Shown one piece after another: positions 6,974 through 15,500 of a stretch of 64,000 nt of DNA (position 1 is the first letter of the stretch; each line of letters starts with the position of its first letter). Source of the stretch: a virus; the IMG/VR virus record IMGVR_UViG_3300010399_000038, positions 1-64,000 of that record; one strand, given 5' to 3'. Both the position numbers and the translations under genes were made by a program. The notes beneath the pieces were generated by a model. That model ran no database searches. It had not been told where the DNA came from and saw only the letters and a list, made by a program, of their open reading frames with translations.

Positions 6974-7093
6974 ATGAAAAAGATTTTTTTAACACTCGTA
7001 TTGGCCGCTATTATGGCTACTGTTTTTACCTCTTGTTATAAACAAGGGTATGGATGCAAAGGAAATTCAAGGATAATAACCAGAGTTAAATAA
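6974..7093 (+). CDS. Small lipoprotein (39 aa)
   Basis: A 39-aa frame with a basic start (MKK), a hydrophobic stretch and a lipobox ending 'TVFTSC' (Cys21), followed by a short Lys/Gly-rich tail. This is a typical size and shape for phage- or host-type micro-lipoproteins. The A-rich leader and the tandem arrangement with a second exported protein 11 bases downstream support it. Role unknown; surface exclusion is one option. Confidence 0.5.
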   Translation: MKKIFLTLVLAAIMATVFTSCYKQGYGCKGNSRIITRVK

Positions 7094-7104
7094 AACCACT
7101 TACA

Positions 7105-7380
7105 ATGAAAACATTAATATTTCTATTACTCATTTCCGGGGCTTGTTTTTCTCAAAATAATAAAGCAAAGTGGATAGAAGAAATGAAAGTGGATTCTGTA
7201 TTGCTAACGGTAAAGAAAGCTAAAAAGATAAATGATACTACTTATAAGTACAGGCTAACCGATCAATTTAAATACCGTTATTTCACTTATTGTTCTTGTG
7301 TTCATAAAGAAGGAGATGCCATAATGGTTGCCCGTTCAGATATGCAATTTATTGAACCACCTAAAAAACTAAAACCATAA
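7105..7380 (+). CDS. Small secreted protein
   Basis: A 91-aa protein with a Sec signal (MKTLIFLLLISGACFSQ), cleaved near the Bacteroidota-type S-Q. The mature part is basic with a 'TYCSCVHKEGD' Cys pair. No family recognised. It follows the 39-aa lipoprotein, so this stretch looks like a small envelope-directed module. Confidence 0.6.
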   Translation: MKTLIFLLLISGACFSQNNKAKWIEEMKVDSVLLTVKKAKKINDTTYKYRLTDQFKYRYFTYCSCVHKEGDAIMVARSDMQFIEPPKKLKP

Positions 7381-7457
7381 AACAATTCTTAAAACTCATT
7401 CCGCTTATCTTTTTTTATTTAGTTGGAGCAATCTTTAAAACTAAATTTCCAAATTGA
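7377..7457 (+). CDS. Possible 26-aa membrane peptide with ATA start
   Basis: Directly after the secreted protein the frame reads (ATA)-KQFLKLIPLIFFYLVGAIF..., a clean transmembrane peptide ending in TGA at 7455-7457. It contains no ATG, GTG or TTG start. The ATA overlaps the preceding TAA as ATAA, where the rest of the genome uses ATGA. Either AUA initiates here or the start codon was lost. The same junction occurs at 49352-49355. Confidence 0.3.
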   Translation: MKQFLKLIPLIFFYLVGAIFKTKFPN

Positions 7458-7602
7458 TTTTATGTACTTAGCAAAAAGTAATTCTAATCACCGTCCCTTG
7501 TGTCACACTCTTGTAAGTCGTTAAATTTTGGCAAACCAGTGGACATAAATATTGCGTTCATCCAACAAAGTAATTCTTGAGAATATTTAGGACGGTTTTT
7601 CT

Positions 7603-7635
7603 CCCTGCTGTTTCTACAGTGGGGGTTCTTTTATT
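7603..7635 (+). terminator. Terminator at the left-arm/late junction
   Basis: CCC-TG-CTGT (7603-7611) pairs with ACAG-TG-GGG (7616-7623) around a TTCT loop, followed by a T-rich tail. It separates the + left arm from the convergent - late operon. The stretch 7458-7602 before it shows no gene that I can support. Confidence 0.6.
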
Positions 7636-8143
7636 GGTTTATCTCAAAATGCATTGGATCAAAATTTCTGTCTTTGCCATAAGAGAAAAACCCATGCTTG
7701 TAAAATGTATCTACCATGAATTGATATTCGGGTTTTGAGAATTGGGCGTCTTTCCATTTTGTTTTCCATCCGTTCCTTGCAGGATCAAGATCAACAGGCA
7801 GACCCCATGCGTGGCGGCTCAGACATGAATAAGCAGTTTTACTATCCCCCGCTTTAATCGCTTTGGCATATTTAGCCTCCATACCTCTTTTTGGCCTCAT
7901 ATTTACACACCCACCGAATAAATCTATGCCCAGCCTTTGAAGTTCTGGCAACCCGTAGTGGGAAAGTAGGTCATTGAAAACGGCCGTTAAATTAGGCGCT
8001 ATTAGCTTGTGGCAGCTTATTTTTGAAACTATTTTTGATAAGTCCCATGCAATGCGCATAGGATAGGGCAATTGAATTACCGTTAAATTATCGGGATCGC
8101 CCGGTTCGCCATATTTTGCTATTATTTGTTGGTCTGTTAGCAT
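7631..8143 (-). CDS. Endolysin, M15-type peptidase
   Basis: A 170-aa protein with the zinc-site pattern of the M15/VanY-like peptidases: 'SRHAWGLPVDLD' giving His111 and Asp118, and 'DPMHFE' giving Glu167-His165. These enzymes cut the peptide stems of peptidoglycan, so it is the likely endolysin that lyses the host. No signal peptide is present, so release needs a holin or related membrane protein. It is the last gene of the late operon, next to the lipoprotein protease and several membrane proteins. Confidence 0.85.
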   Translation of the reverse strand: MLTDQQIIAKYGEPGDPDNLTVIQLPYPMRIAWDLSKIVSKISCHKLIAPNLTAVFNDLLSHYGLPELQRLGIDLFGGCVNMRPKRGMEAKYAKAIKAGDSKTAYSCLSRHAWGLPVDLDPARNGWKTKWKDAQFSKPEYQFMVDTFYKHGFFSYGKDRNFDPMHFEINQ

Positions 8144-8146
8144 AAA

Positions 8147-8980
8147 TTATTTTCTAAGTGTTGCAAAAATTACTGCTGTGTCATTTTGAATTACTGTACA
8201 ACCTAAAGAATTTGCACCGATCCCCCAAACAGGATTAGGGTCTTGATAACTTGCTCCCATAATTAAATTAGCCCACAAGTAATCAGAATATTTATAACAA
8301 CTTCCGTCTACATTATATCTCCAATCGGATTGATGACGACAACCGAGGGTATGTCCAGCCTCATGACCGCAAGCGTCGGAAATGTTTTTAGGATTAAAAT
8401 TAAGCCCTGCACTATTTACAAAAGCAGGACTGTTATCAAACCAACCAAATGAATTGAGATAAGCAACGCCACCCTGATTTTGAAAACCATCGGGCATTGT
8501 TGTGGTGATAACTATTCTCCTTCTTTTGTTGACGGGGTAGGAATTAAAAACATTTTCATCTCGTGTAATAAGAATATAAGGATTAAAAACGGCATAATAA
8601 TTTACAACTCTATCAAAAACCGTTTGCTCTCCTGTTGAATTTAATCCTGATGGCGCACATAAGAAATCTCCCCTCACATTCCACATCGTTCCTGAAACAT
8701 TATGACCATTAAAGTCCAAAAAGAAACAACCGTTTACAGGAGTTACAACTACAGGCGGCTCTCCCGGCGTGGGCTTAGGCGGTCTTGGTTTACGCCTTGT
8801 GTTCTCAGCTATTGAATATTCGTCCATCTGTTTATTTTCCAACACAGAATCGCCCAAGTGTTTTTTCGTTGTGTCGCCTGTTACGGGTGGCACAGGAGTT
8901 GTTGGGTTCTTTGCCTTTGGATTACACCCAAATAAAATAGATATGAATGAGATGGTAATTATACTTTTTAAAGCCCACAT
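8147..8980 (-). CDS. Lipoprotein zinc metalloprotease (metzincin-like)
   Basis: A 277-aa predicted lipoprotein: hydrophobic N-terminus with a lipobox at Cys19 ('SILFGC'), then a Thr/Pro-rich linker (about 25-82), then a protease domain. The extended zinc site HEAGHTLGCRH (206-216) is the metzincin pattern HExxHxxGxxH, and 'LIMGASY' (Met241) is a plausible Met-turn. Several Cys residues could form disulfides. Metzincins cleave proteins outside the cytoplasm. A role at the host surface, either lysis or cleavage of an outer-membrane protein, is inference. It stands between the lysin and the small late membrane genes. Confidence 0.8.
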   Translation of the reverse strand: MWALKSIITISFISILFGCNPKAKNPTTPVPPVTGDTTKKHLGDSVLENKQMDEYSIAENTRRKPRPPKPTPGEPPVVVTPVNGCFFLDFNGHNVSGTMWNVRGDFLCAPSGLNSTGEQTVFDRVVNYYAVFNPYILITRDENVFNSYPVNKRRRIVITTTMPDGFQNQGGVAYLNSFGWFDNSPAFVNSAGLNFNPKNISDACGHEAGHTLGCRHQSDWRYNVDGSCYKYSDYLWANLIMGASYQDPNPVWGIGANSLGCTVIQNDTAVIFATLRK

Positions 8981-9059
8981 AACTTTTATTTTGATTGTTG
9001 AAAAACTTTAGTACCTTAACACTTGGATAAGATTTCAATAAATAAACGCTATTTCTCCG

Positions 9060-9085
9060 AGCCTTGTTTCTACAAGGCTTTTTAT
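9060..9085 (+). terminator. Hairpin between late genes
   Basis: AGCCTTG (9060-9066) pairs with CAAGGCT (9073-9079), with a T-rich tail on the + strand and none on the - strand. It lies just after the stop of the 9087-9374 gene in - transcription, so the stem may slow or stabilise the late transcript. The T-tail makes a + strand terminator more likely, although no + gene precedes it. Confidence 0.5.
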
Positions 9086-9086
9086 T

Positions 9087-9374
9087 TTAATCTCCGGGTG
9101 TTCCTGCATCAAGATTAGGCAATGTTATTCCGCTCGCTGCTGCCGATCCTTCCATTGCTTCTTTTAAGCCATCTACAATAACATCATCGGCTTTTGTTTT
9201 TGTTTTATCGGTAATATCTTCTAACTGTACGTCAATAACCGGGTAAAGACTTACTAATACAGTTCTATACGCTTTTTCGTCTTTTGCTTTTAAGGCGGTA
9301 AGGGCTGCTAATAGGCGTATTTTGATTAAATCTTGTAACGCCTTACTGAACAAGTTTACAAAAAATTCCAACAT
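9087..9374 (-). CDS. Hypothetical late protein (95 aa)
   Basis: A 95-aa protein with an amphipathic helical N-terminus ('LEFFVNLFSKALQDLIKIRLLAALTALKAKDEKAYRTVL') and an acidic C-terminus rich in Ala/Gly. Among the lysis-region genes it could be a membrane-associated accessory, but no family is recognised. Confidence 0.55.
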   Translation of the reverse strand: MLEFFVNLFSKALQDLIKIRLLAALTALKAKDEKAYRTVLVSLYPVIDVQLEDITDKTKTKADDVIVDGLKEAMEGSAAASGITLPNLDAGTPGD

Positions 9375-9402
9375 GGTATTTTATATTTAAAATGTGAATA
9401 AA

Positions 9403-9624
9403 CTACTTTTCGTTGAGATACTTATTTACGTTATGTTCCTTTTCTTTTCGCTCTGCTTTTCTGTATCTGTAGTCCTCCATTTCTTTTGCACATTTTATAG
9501 CTGCATACAACAAACCAATAACTCCAAGTAGGGCTGAAATAAAATTATTCCAATTGGTTAGGATGCCTATGATATAGGCTGAAAGGCCAGCGACATTGAA
9601 TATTATTTTCCCGATTTCTCCCAT
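9403..9624 (-). CDS. Small membrane protein
   Basis: About 73 aa from the in-frame ATG at 9624, with two hydrophobic segments ('IIFNVAGLSAYIIGILT' and 'FISALLGVIGLLYAAI') and a strongly basic/acidic tail ending in 'NVNKYLNEK'. The longer frame to 9768 would overlap the next gene by more than 160 nt, and its extra N-terminus does not look coding, so I take ATG 9624, which overlaps the preceding gene by 22 nt. It could be a holin-like component. Confidence 0.55.
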   Translation of the reverse strand: MGEIGKIIFNVAGLSAYIIGILTNWNNFISALLGVIGLLYAAIKCAKEMEDYRYRKAERKEKEHNVNKYLNEK

Positions 9625-10001
9625 CTTATAGTTACGTAGCCAAGCACTATCATAAACAATACTCCCATGAGGCTTGCCCAATCGTTTGGCTTTATAATGT
9701 TTGTTATAACCATGATCAGGTATGCCATTTTCCATACCGCTACCAATATCATTGCCTTTTGAACCCATTTATATCTATCCGGCACACTTAATGCCAGAAA
9801 TGCTAATAGCACAAAAATCCGCTCATTCATCCAATAAACCTTATCGTACAATTCTCTATCAACTCCAAACAACATCTTACTCGTATAGGCGCATACATTC
9901 CATACGATATAAATATTTACAACCCATACCCATCTCTTACTCTCCTTTTTTTGGAGCGGGAGGTGGGGCGTGTGATGGGACTTCGATACTTGTTTCTTCA
10001 T
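9603..10001 (-). CDS. Four-helix membrane protein
   Basis: A 132-aa protein with about four transmembrane segments (for example 'VWVVNIYIVWNVCAYTS', 'IFVLLAFLALSVP', 'AMILVAVWKMAYLIMVI', 'SLMGVLFMIVLGYVTI'). Its N-terminal 22 codons overlap the upstream 58-aa gene in another frame. No later ATG fits, so the overlap is probably real. Candidate lysis or holin component by location, but not recognised as a known holin. Confidence 0.55.
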   Translation of the reverse strand: MKKQVSKSHHTPHLPLQKKESKRWVWVVNIYIVWNVCAYTSKMLFGVDRELYDKVYWMNERIFVLLAFLALSVPDRYKWVQKAMILVAVWKMAYLIMVITNIIKPNDWASLMGVLFMIVLGYVTIRWEKSGK

Positions 10002-10113
10002 CGGCTGCTAATTTAACATCATCGGGGTCGCCATCATAAGAAAATTTAATTGAGAACGTCCCATCTGGGTTTTCGTTAAAATCAATTATCAATACATCAA
10101 TGTTGTGAGCCAT
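9937..10113 (-). CDS. Small acidic protein (58 aa)
   Basis: A 58-aa reading frame (MAHNIDVLIIDFNENPDG...) with an acidic middle ('YDGDPDDVKLAADEE') and a Pro-rich, basic tail. It fills the gap between the membrane genes, and its end overlaps the next start. Codon use and a good beta-strand pattern support it. Function unknown. Confidence 0.5.
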   Translation of the reverse strand: MAHNIDVLIIDFNENPDGTFSIKFSYDGDPDDVKLAADEETSIEVPSHAPPPAPKKGE

Positions 10114-10118
10114 TTTTT

Positions 10119-10493
10119 TTATTTTGGTATGTTATCAATAGTTGGTAAATCTTGCTTGTCTGAAACTTTTGCTTCCGATGTAGCAGTAAACGGTAATTGT
10201 TCTGTATCTGTTTTCTTCATAACATCCCCTTCCTCTGTTACGGCTATTGCTCTTGATTGAGATGGTAAAAAAGAAGTTGCAAATACCCCCATGAAAAACG
10301 TACCTACATCACTACATAGGTTAATGAATTGTTGACTTGGTTCTACATTGGTATATCTATCCAAAGCCCACGGTAGCTTCCCTGCAAGTGCTAATGATGC
10401 TCCAATAATTTTCATTACAAAGAAGAATTTTGGTGACTTTGAGCCAATTCTATTCCATGCTTCCTTAAAAAAATTCAGTAATTGTCCGTTCAT
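10119..10493 (-). CDS. Membrane protein, possible holin
   Basis: A 124-aa protein with an amphipathic start, a hydrophobic segment ('FFFVMKIIGASLALAGKL'), a second ('VGTFFMGVFATSF') and a charged, likely cytoplasmic tail. Two membrane segments and a place beside the lysin fit a holin, but the sequence family is not recognised, so this is inference. Confidence 0.5.
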   Translation of the reverse strand: MNGQLLNFFKEAWNRIGSKSPKFFFVMKIIGASLALAGKLPWALDRYTNVEPSQQFINLCSDVGTFFMGVFATSFLPSQSRAIAVTEEGDVMKKTDTEQLPFTATSEAKVSDKQDLPTIDNIPK

Positions 10494-10510
10494 CTTGGTT
10501 CGTTTTTATT

Positions 10511-10915
10511 TTACAAATGCAATTTACTCATTATATAAAACACAAGGCCGACTATTATCCCCCATATTGCCCCACCTACTATTACTATTACAGCTATCTT
10601 GCCTTGTAATTTGCTTTGCCATAACACCATTGGGGTTATAGTGGTATTGATTAATTCCTGCTGCTTATCTGCTAATGATTTTGCTGCCGCTTCCGTCTTT
10701 TCACTTACCGTCTTTAATGAGTTCTCAAAAACTTCTCTTGGTATATAAGTAGCCTGAATACTTCTTAGCCTTCCTGCTTCTCCATTTAAATCACTTAATC
10801 TTCTTTTGTATTCCTTCGCTTGTAACTTTAATGACTGCTCTCTTAGCTTTTCAATCTTTTTTATAGATGAAAACTTTTCTTCTACATACTTTCTATACCA
10901 TTTGTGTTTTGACAA
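10511..10915 (-). CDS. Coiled-coil protein with C-terminal membrane anchor
   Basis: A 134-aa protein: basic helical N-terminal region (1-60), further coiled-coil ('SLKTVSEKTEAAAKSLADKQQELIN'), then one strong transmembrane helix ('IAVIVIVGGAIWGIIVGLVFYIM') close to the C-terminus. Tail-anchored coiled coils in lysis regions can act as spanin-like or membrane-organising proteins. No known motif is present. Confidence 0.55.
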   Translation of the reverse strand: MSKHKWYRKYVEEKFSSIKKIEKLREQSLKLQAKEYKRRLSDLNGEAGRLRSIQATYIPREVFENSLKTVSEKTEAAAKSLADKQQELINTTITPMVLWQSKLQGKIAVIVIVGGAIWGIIVGLVFYIMSKLHL

Positions 10916-10926
10916 CTTTCATTGTA

Positions 10927-11364
10927 TTAGCTGAATGGTACATCTTCTAACCAGTTTGAATAAATTTCAGAACTAATAGTAGTAGAGTCCCAATTGTTTT
11001 CTCCTACTTTGTTTGCGGTGAAATGAACAACTCTTACACTCCATGTTCCTGCGGGAATATTTTGATTGCCTACACCTGTATTATTTTCCCACAATGTAAT
11101 ATCTGGGATTTTTTCAATCTGGTAGATTTGAACTCCACTATTTTTTGTATGAACTGTTCCATCAAATGTTCCCCAAATTATATAGGTAAATACCAATATT
11201 TTTTCAGGAGGTAAATCGGGTAGTGCCCACTCTAAAGTATTTGGAGCAGGATTAGTTAATGTAATTGTTGCGGCTGCTACTGCTGCGGGGGCAGATGGTT
11301 TGCCGCCCTTTTTTGGCTGTACTGACATAGTTTTATTTTTTTTGTTAGAAGATTTCTTTTGCAT
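10927..11364 (-). CDS. Hypothetical late structural protein
   Basis: A 145-aa protein with a Lys-rich start, an Ala-rich linker and a beta-rich body ('TLTNPAPNTLEWALPDLPPEK...YIIWGTFDGTVHT...WSVRVVHF') reminiscent of a fibronectin-III/Ig-like domain. The start could also be M13 ('MSVQPKKGG'). Likely a minor virion or fibre-associated protein by position. Confidence 0.5.
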   Translation of the reverse strand: MQKKSSNKKNKTMSVQPKKGGKPSAPAAVAAATITLTNPAPNTLEWALPDLPPEKILVFTYIIWGTFDGTVHTKNSGVQIYQIEKIPDITLWENNTGVGNQNIPAGTWSVRVVHFTANKVGENNWDSTTISSEIYSNWLEDVPFS

Positions 11365-11389
11365 AAAATATATTTTTGAGTTATTAAAA

Positions 11390-11854
11390 TCAGTCGTCTT
11401 TAATGATGCTCTTTCCGATACTTAATTGTGAATTATAAAAAGCAAGTGCCTGTGCATCTACCGCCGCAACTCTTGAAACAATACAAGCATCAACTAAGGC
11501 TCTTATGTTTGTGAATATTGTCCTTCTCTCTGCATCGGTGCTTCCCATATTAAAATATTCTGCAAATGTGTTATTGAAAATGTATTGACGGTATATGAAT
11601 ATTATTACTTCACCGGGAACATTGTTGATAGTTACATTAGTTGCATCGGTGGCGGGATTAGCTGCCAATACCTGCGCCCTAAATGCTCTTATCCTTGCCC
11701 TACCTGTGCTATCAAGGCCATCTCCTATTTTTGATACTGCCCATTTCCAATGTCGGTATTGAAAAGTTAAATTAGCACTTATACCAGTAAGGTCACATTG
11801 ACCAAAGATGTTTAGTGAAAAGATTATGCAGATTGATAAAAGTATTTTTTTCAT
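11390..11854 (-). CDS. Secreted protein next to the tail fibres
   Basis: A 154-aa protein with a Sec signal (MKKILLSICIIFSLNIFGQC), followed by a helical, Ala/Arg-rich body. The 'FGQC' end could be a lipobox or an ordinary cleavage site. It is one of three consecutive exported genes (11390-17119) in the fibre region. Function unknown. Confidence 0.55.
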   Translation of the reverse strand: MKKILLSICIIFSLNIFGQCDLTGISANLTFQYRHWKWAVSKIGDGLDSTGRARIRAFRAQVLAANPATDATNVTINNVPGEVIIFIYRQYIFNNTFAEYFNMGSTDAERRTIFTNIRALVDACIVSRVAAVDAQALAFYNSQLSIGKSIIKDD

Positions 11855-11855
11855 T

Positions 11856-12518
11856 TTAATTAACTATTGGGTTAAGAATTATAAAGCTTGAGCCATCATA
11901 AATTAGCATACACCACATCAAAGCTAAAATATCCCCCGTTGCAGTTGCGGTGCTTACTCTTTTATTTATTGTCTTTACTCCAAGTCCATTTACACTTATG
12001 GTGCAACCTGTAGTATTAGCGGTGTTTGCCCGAAACAAAACTATCATGCCTGTTGTGTACGATGCTGGTATTGGGCTTGCAGTGATAACATAACTATCAT
12101 TTGCCCCGGCATCTAGTCCTACGTAATAGGTAGACTTATTATTTAATGCAGTTTGGGTAGCATTGCTGATTGGTTTATTTGCATCACTTGTGTTGTCTGC
12201 GTTTGGTAATCCAACATCTGCTTGAGTAATACTTATGTTTGCATTTAATGCCTTCCCATTTACTGTTAATGTATTTGGAACAGGTGTAAAACCAAGTGAG
12301 TTTTGTTTTGCTGAAAGCCCACTATTTGTTTCATTTCTTAATACCTGTGCTGAATCTTTCAATCTTATTGGAGTAACGGAGGTTGATGTTGCAGAATTTC
12401 TATAAGTAATAATCCTTGCTGTATCTCCATTTTCTTTAAGTGCTAAAATAGTATCAGCAACAACTTGCGAATTTGCTATATAAGAAAAAAACAACGTTAT
12501 TAATAGGAATAATCTCAT
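11856..12518 (-). CDS. Tail-fibre-like protein with signal peptide
   Basis: A 220-aa protein with an N-terminal signal (MRLFLLITLFFSYIANSQ). Its middle has the phage fibre pattern 'TQADVGLPNADNTSDANKPISNATQTALNNK' known from long and short tail fibres. The C-terminal part is beta-rich and Gly/Thr-rich. It overlaps the large fibre gene by 4 nt (12515-12518). Signal peptides are unusual on virion fibres; it may be a fibre module that is exported. Confidence 0.65.
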   Translation of the reverse strand: MRLFLLITLFFSYIANSQVVADTILALKENGDTARIITYRNSATSTSVTPIRLKDSAQVLRNETNSGLSAKQNSLGFTPVPNTLTVNGKALNANISITQADVGLPNADNTSDANKPISNATQTALNNKSTYYVGLDAGANDSYVITASPIPASYTTGMIVLFRANTANTTGCTISVNGLGVKTINKRVSTATATGDILALMWCMLIYDGSSFIILNPIVN

Positions 12519-15500
12519 TTATTTTTTAGTTGACTTATTTCTTTTTTTAGTAATTCAATTTGCTCTTGCTGTTGTTGAACAGAACGCACCAATAGGGGAA
12601 TTATATCTTCCTTATTTATTCCTAACTTCCCAGTTGAAGGCGTTAGAAATACACTCCCCGGTAATACCTGTTGAACTTCTTGTGCAATGAAACCTATTTG
12701 TCTTCCTTCTCCATGATTTTTCCAACCATCAATAAATTCAAACGATACTGGCTTTAACCTCATCAACTCATTCAATCCGTAATCCAATGGCATGATTGAG
12801 GTCTTAACTGTCCGGTCGCTCACTGGCGCTGACAAAACACCGCTGGCATCTGCTAATACAGCCCTATCACCAGTTCCAGCTAAATTTAAAGCTGTAATAA
12901 CACCACCATTTGAAATCTCAATTCTTGCGGTGTTGTTTGTTCTTATGGTAAACTTATGGTTGCTATACGTTCCTACAATGCCGTTGCTGCTCTCTGCTCC
13001 AAAAAATACCTCTGTTGAGGCCGGGCCGAGTCCGGTAATGTATGTTGCTGAACCTGCATTTGTAAATCCAATTTGTGCAACTCCTGCAAAAGAAAAAGCC
13101 GCTCCTGCATCACCGCCAACTTGTAATGTTGTTTGGGGGTTTGCATCTCCCATGCCCACTGAACCAGTAAATAAAGCCGCAATATTAGCTGTTGTTGCTC
13201 CTGATGCCGTGAATGTAGCTGCGATATTTGTACCCGATGTAGCGTTGGTATTTGTAACTCCAAATTCTGCCCCAATAATAGTTTGTGCGTTACTTGCATT
13301 TGCTCCGCTTCTTAATATTCTCAATCCTCTGCTATTAGTTAATTGCGCTGTTCCTGTTACAGCAATATCATGTATAATACCACTTGTTAATGAAGATGAG
13401 TTCCATAATTCAAGAGTTCCTGTTGTTAGCGAATTGGCGGTAGTTGTTTGAAATGTTTCTGTATTAGAACTAACCGTCCATGCGTTTAATTCCCCATCAT
13501 CAAAGGTTAAACTTTGCGTTCCTGTTGGATTTGTTATTCCATTCCATGTTGATGAACCACCCGCTACCGTAGTCCATGAAGTAACACCACTACCATTTGT
13601 TGTTAATACTTGGTCTGCATCTCCATCATTGGTTGGAAGGGTTAATGACCATGTTCCTGCTGCTGCTGCGGGTTGAATAGTTACTGTACCAGATGTGTTA
13701 CCAGTTAATGCAATTGAACCTTTATTTGTTCCTGCTACGCCAAGTGTCATTAAACCATTGCCAGCTAGAGACATTAACTGAAAATTAGTGGCACTATTTA
13801 CACCCCATATACTATATTCAGCAACTCTTGTGGCATTAGCGGCTGTTGTTAGTTTTGATACTACTTGGTTTGAAAGATAATTAGTACCATTATCAGCTTC
13901 ATTATAAAAATCTAATGAGCCGCCTATACCATTTGCCGCAGTTCCGCTTGTAGCTCTAACTAATTCCGCTACTGTAACAACAGAATTAGTGCTTGAATAA
14001 GTGGCGTTCATTTGCACCGATGTAACTCCCGTTGATTGCGTACTAAGTGCGACACCACCATTATCACTATGTATATATGCGCCAATACCAGTAGTTGCTT
14101 GCGCCTCCAACCCATAAGTACCGCCGCTTGATTGAGCGAATAACGCCGTTCCGTTTGTAGAAGTAAAATATGCCGTTATACTTGATGCACCCGATGTCTC
14201 TCCATATACTGCTCTATTCTGTGCATTTGTTCCTGTGTGTGTATTGGAAAAATAAGCAGCGTAAGATATTTCGTTATTATTTGCATTCGCCCCACTTAGA
14301 CTTGCGTTTAATAATTTTTGAGTCCCTCCCGTCGCTGCTGTTGAAGTAGATGTTATTGATATTGCAGGGTCACCAGCTAAAGTATTTGCAGTAAATAAAA
14401 CAGTATTTGCTCCAAGTGTTAATGTTCTATCTGTTGATACTGTTCCACCCCATACTACCGCACCACCTGTTTCATTAAGACCTTCGCTGAATGTATATGT
14501 TGTTCCTGCTGATGCTGTTTTTCTAACTATCTGTCCAAATGTAGGGGATAATGCAACTGTATCTATTCCTAATGCTACAATACCTGCTCCACTATTGTAT
14601 GGAATAGTGCCTGCAAAAATTCCACCTGATGCGTCTAATGTTAATTCATCAGTAGATGTTATATTTATTGCCTTTGTCGTCCCTAATCTTATACCGTTTG
14701 TTGCTGCCGTGTTGTCAATTTCTATGAATGAGTTCTCTGCCCCATCTTCTGAAAATAATTGAATTAATGCTTGGTGATAAACCCTGAATTGTGTGTTTCC
14801 TAATTCTAAGGCATTAAGGTCATCGGGAGCAAAAAGGTTTGTTGAAGCCTGCAATACTGTTAATCTTTGCCCATTTGTTGCTTGGTCATAAACTCCAAAC
14901 TCTCCTGCTCCTGTTGATAATCTTGGGTAAATATCATAAGCCCCTTGATCGGTTAATTGAAAACTATTCCCATTACCATCAAATGCTCTTGCTCCTGTAC
15001 TTGAATTATCCTGTACTCCAAATAATGAATCTGTATTGCTTCCACCGCCTGCTGCCATTGTAATTATATTCCCTGTTGCATCAAATCCTAATGCTCCAAC
15101 TGCTGTTCCTGAAAAAGAAGTGGTAAGCAAATATTTACTCCAATTCCATTGACCTGTTTGAAGAAGTGTGGCTTGAGTTGCGTATGATTGAAGTGTTGTT
15201 CCGCTTGAACCCGCTACTGCTGTTTGGAAATTAATTACACTCCCTGATGCCGAATTACCTGTTCCAAGTCCTGAACCAATAGTTAATGCGTGACCTGCTT
15301 GGTTTGTTCCTGATTCACCGCTTATTCTCCATGATACATCTGTTGCTTCTGTTCCTGAAACTCCAACACTTCCTAAATAAAAACTATTGACAACATTTGT
15401 TCCTTGAGATGAACCTACGACAAATTGATTGGCTGCTGTGCTTGCTCCAAAATATCCAAATACGATTGAGTTATTATGTGCAACCGTTACGTTCTGTCCA

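Noticed and set aside
9625-9768. Upstream extension of the 9403 gene to ATG 9768
   Set aside because: It would overlap the next membrane gene over its whole C-terminal half, and the extra residues look non-coding.
12792-13451. 219-codon + strand frame within the large fibre gene
   Set aside because: It is the complement of a repetitive Thr/Ala-rich coding region, without own start context or family.
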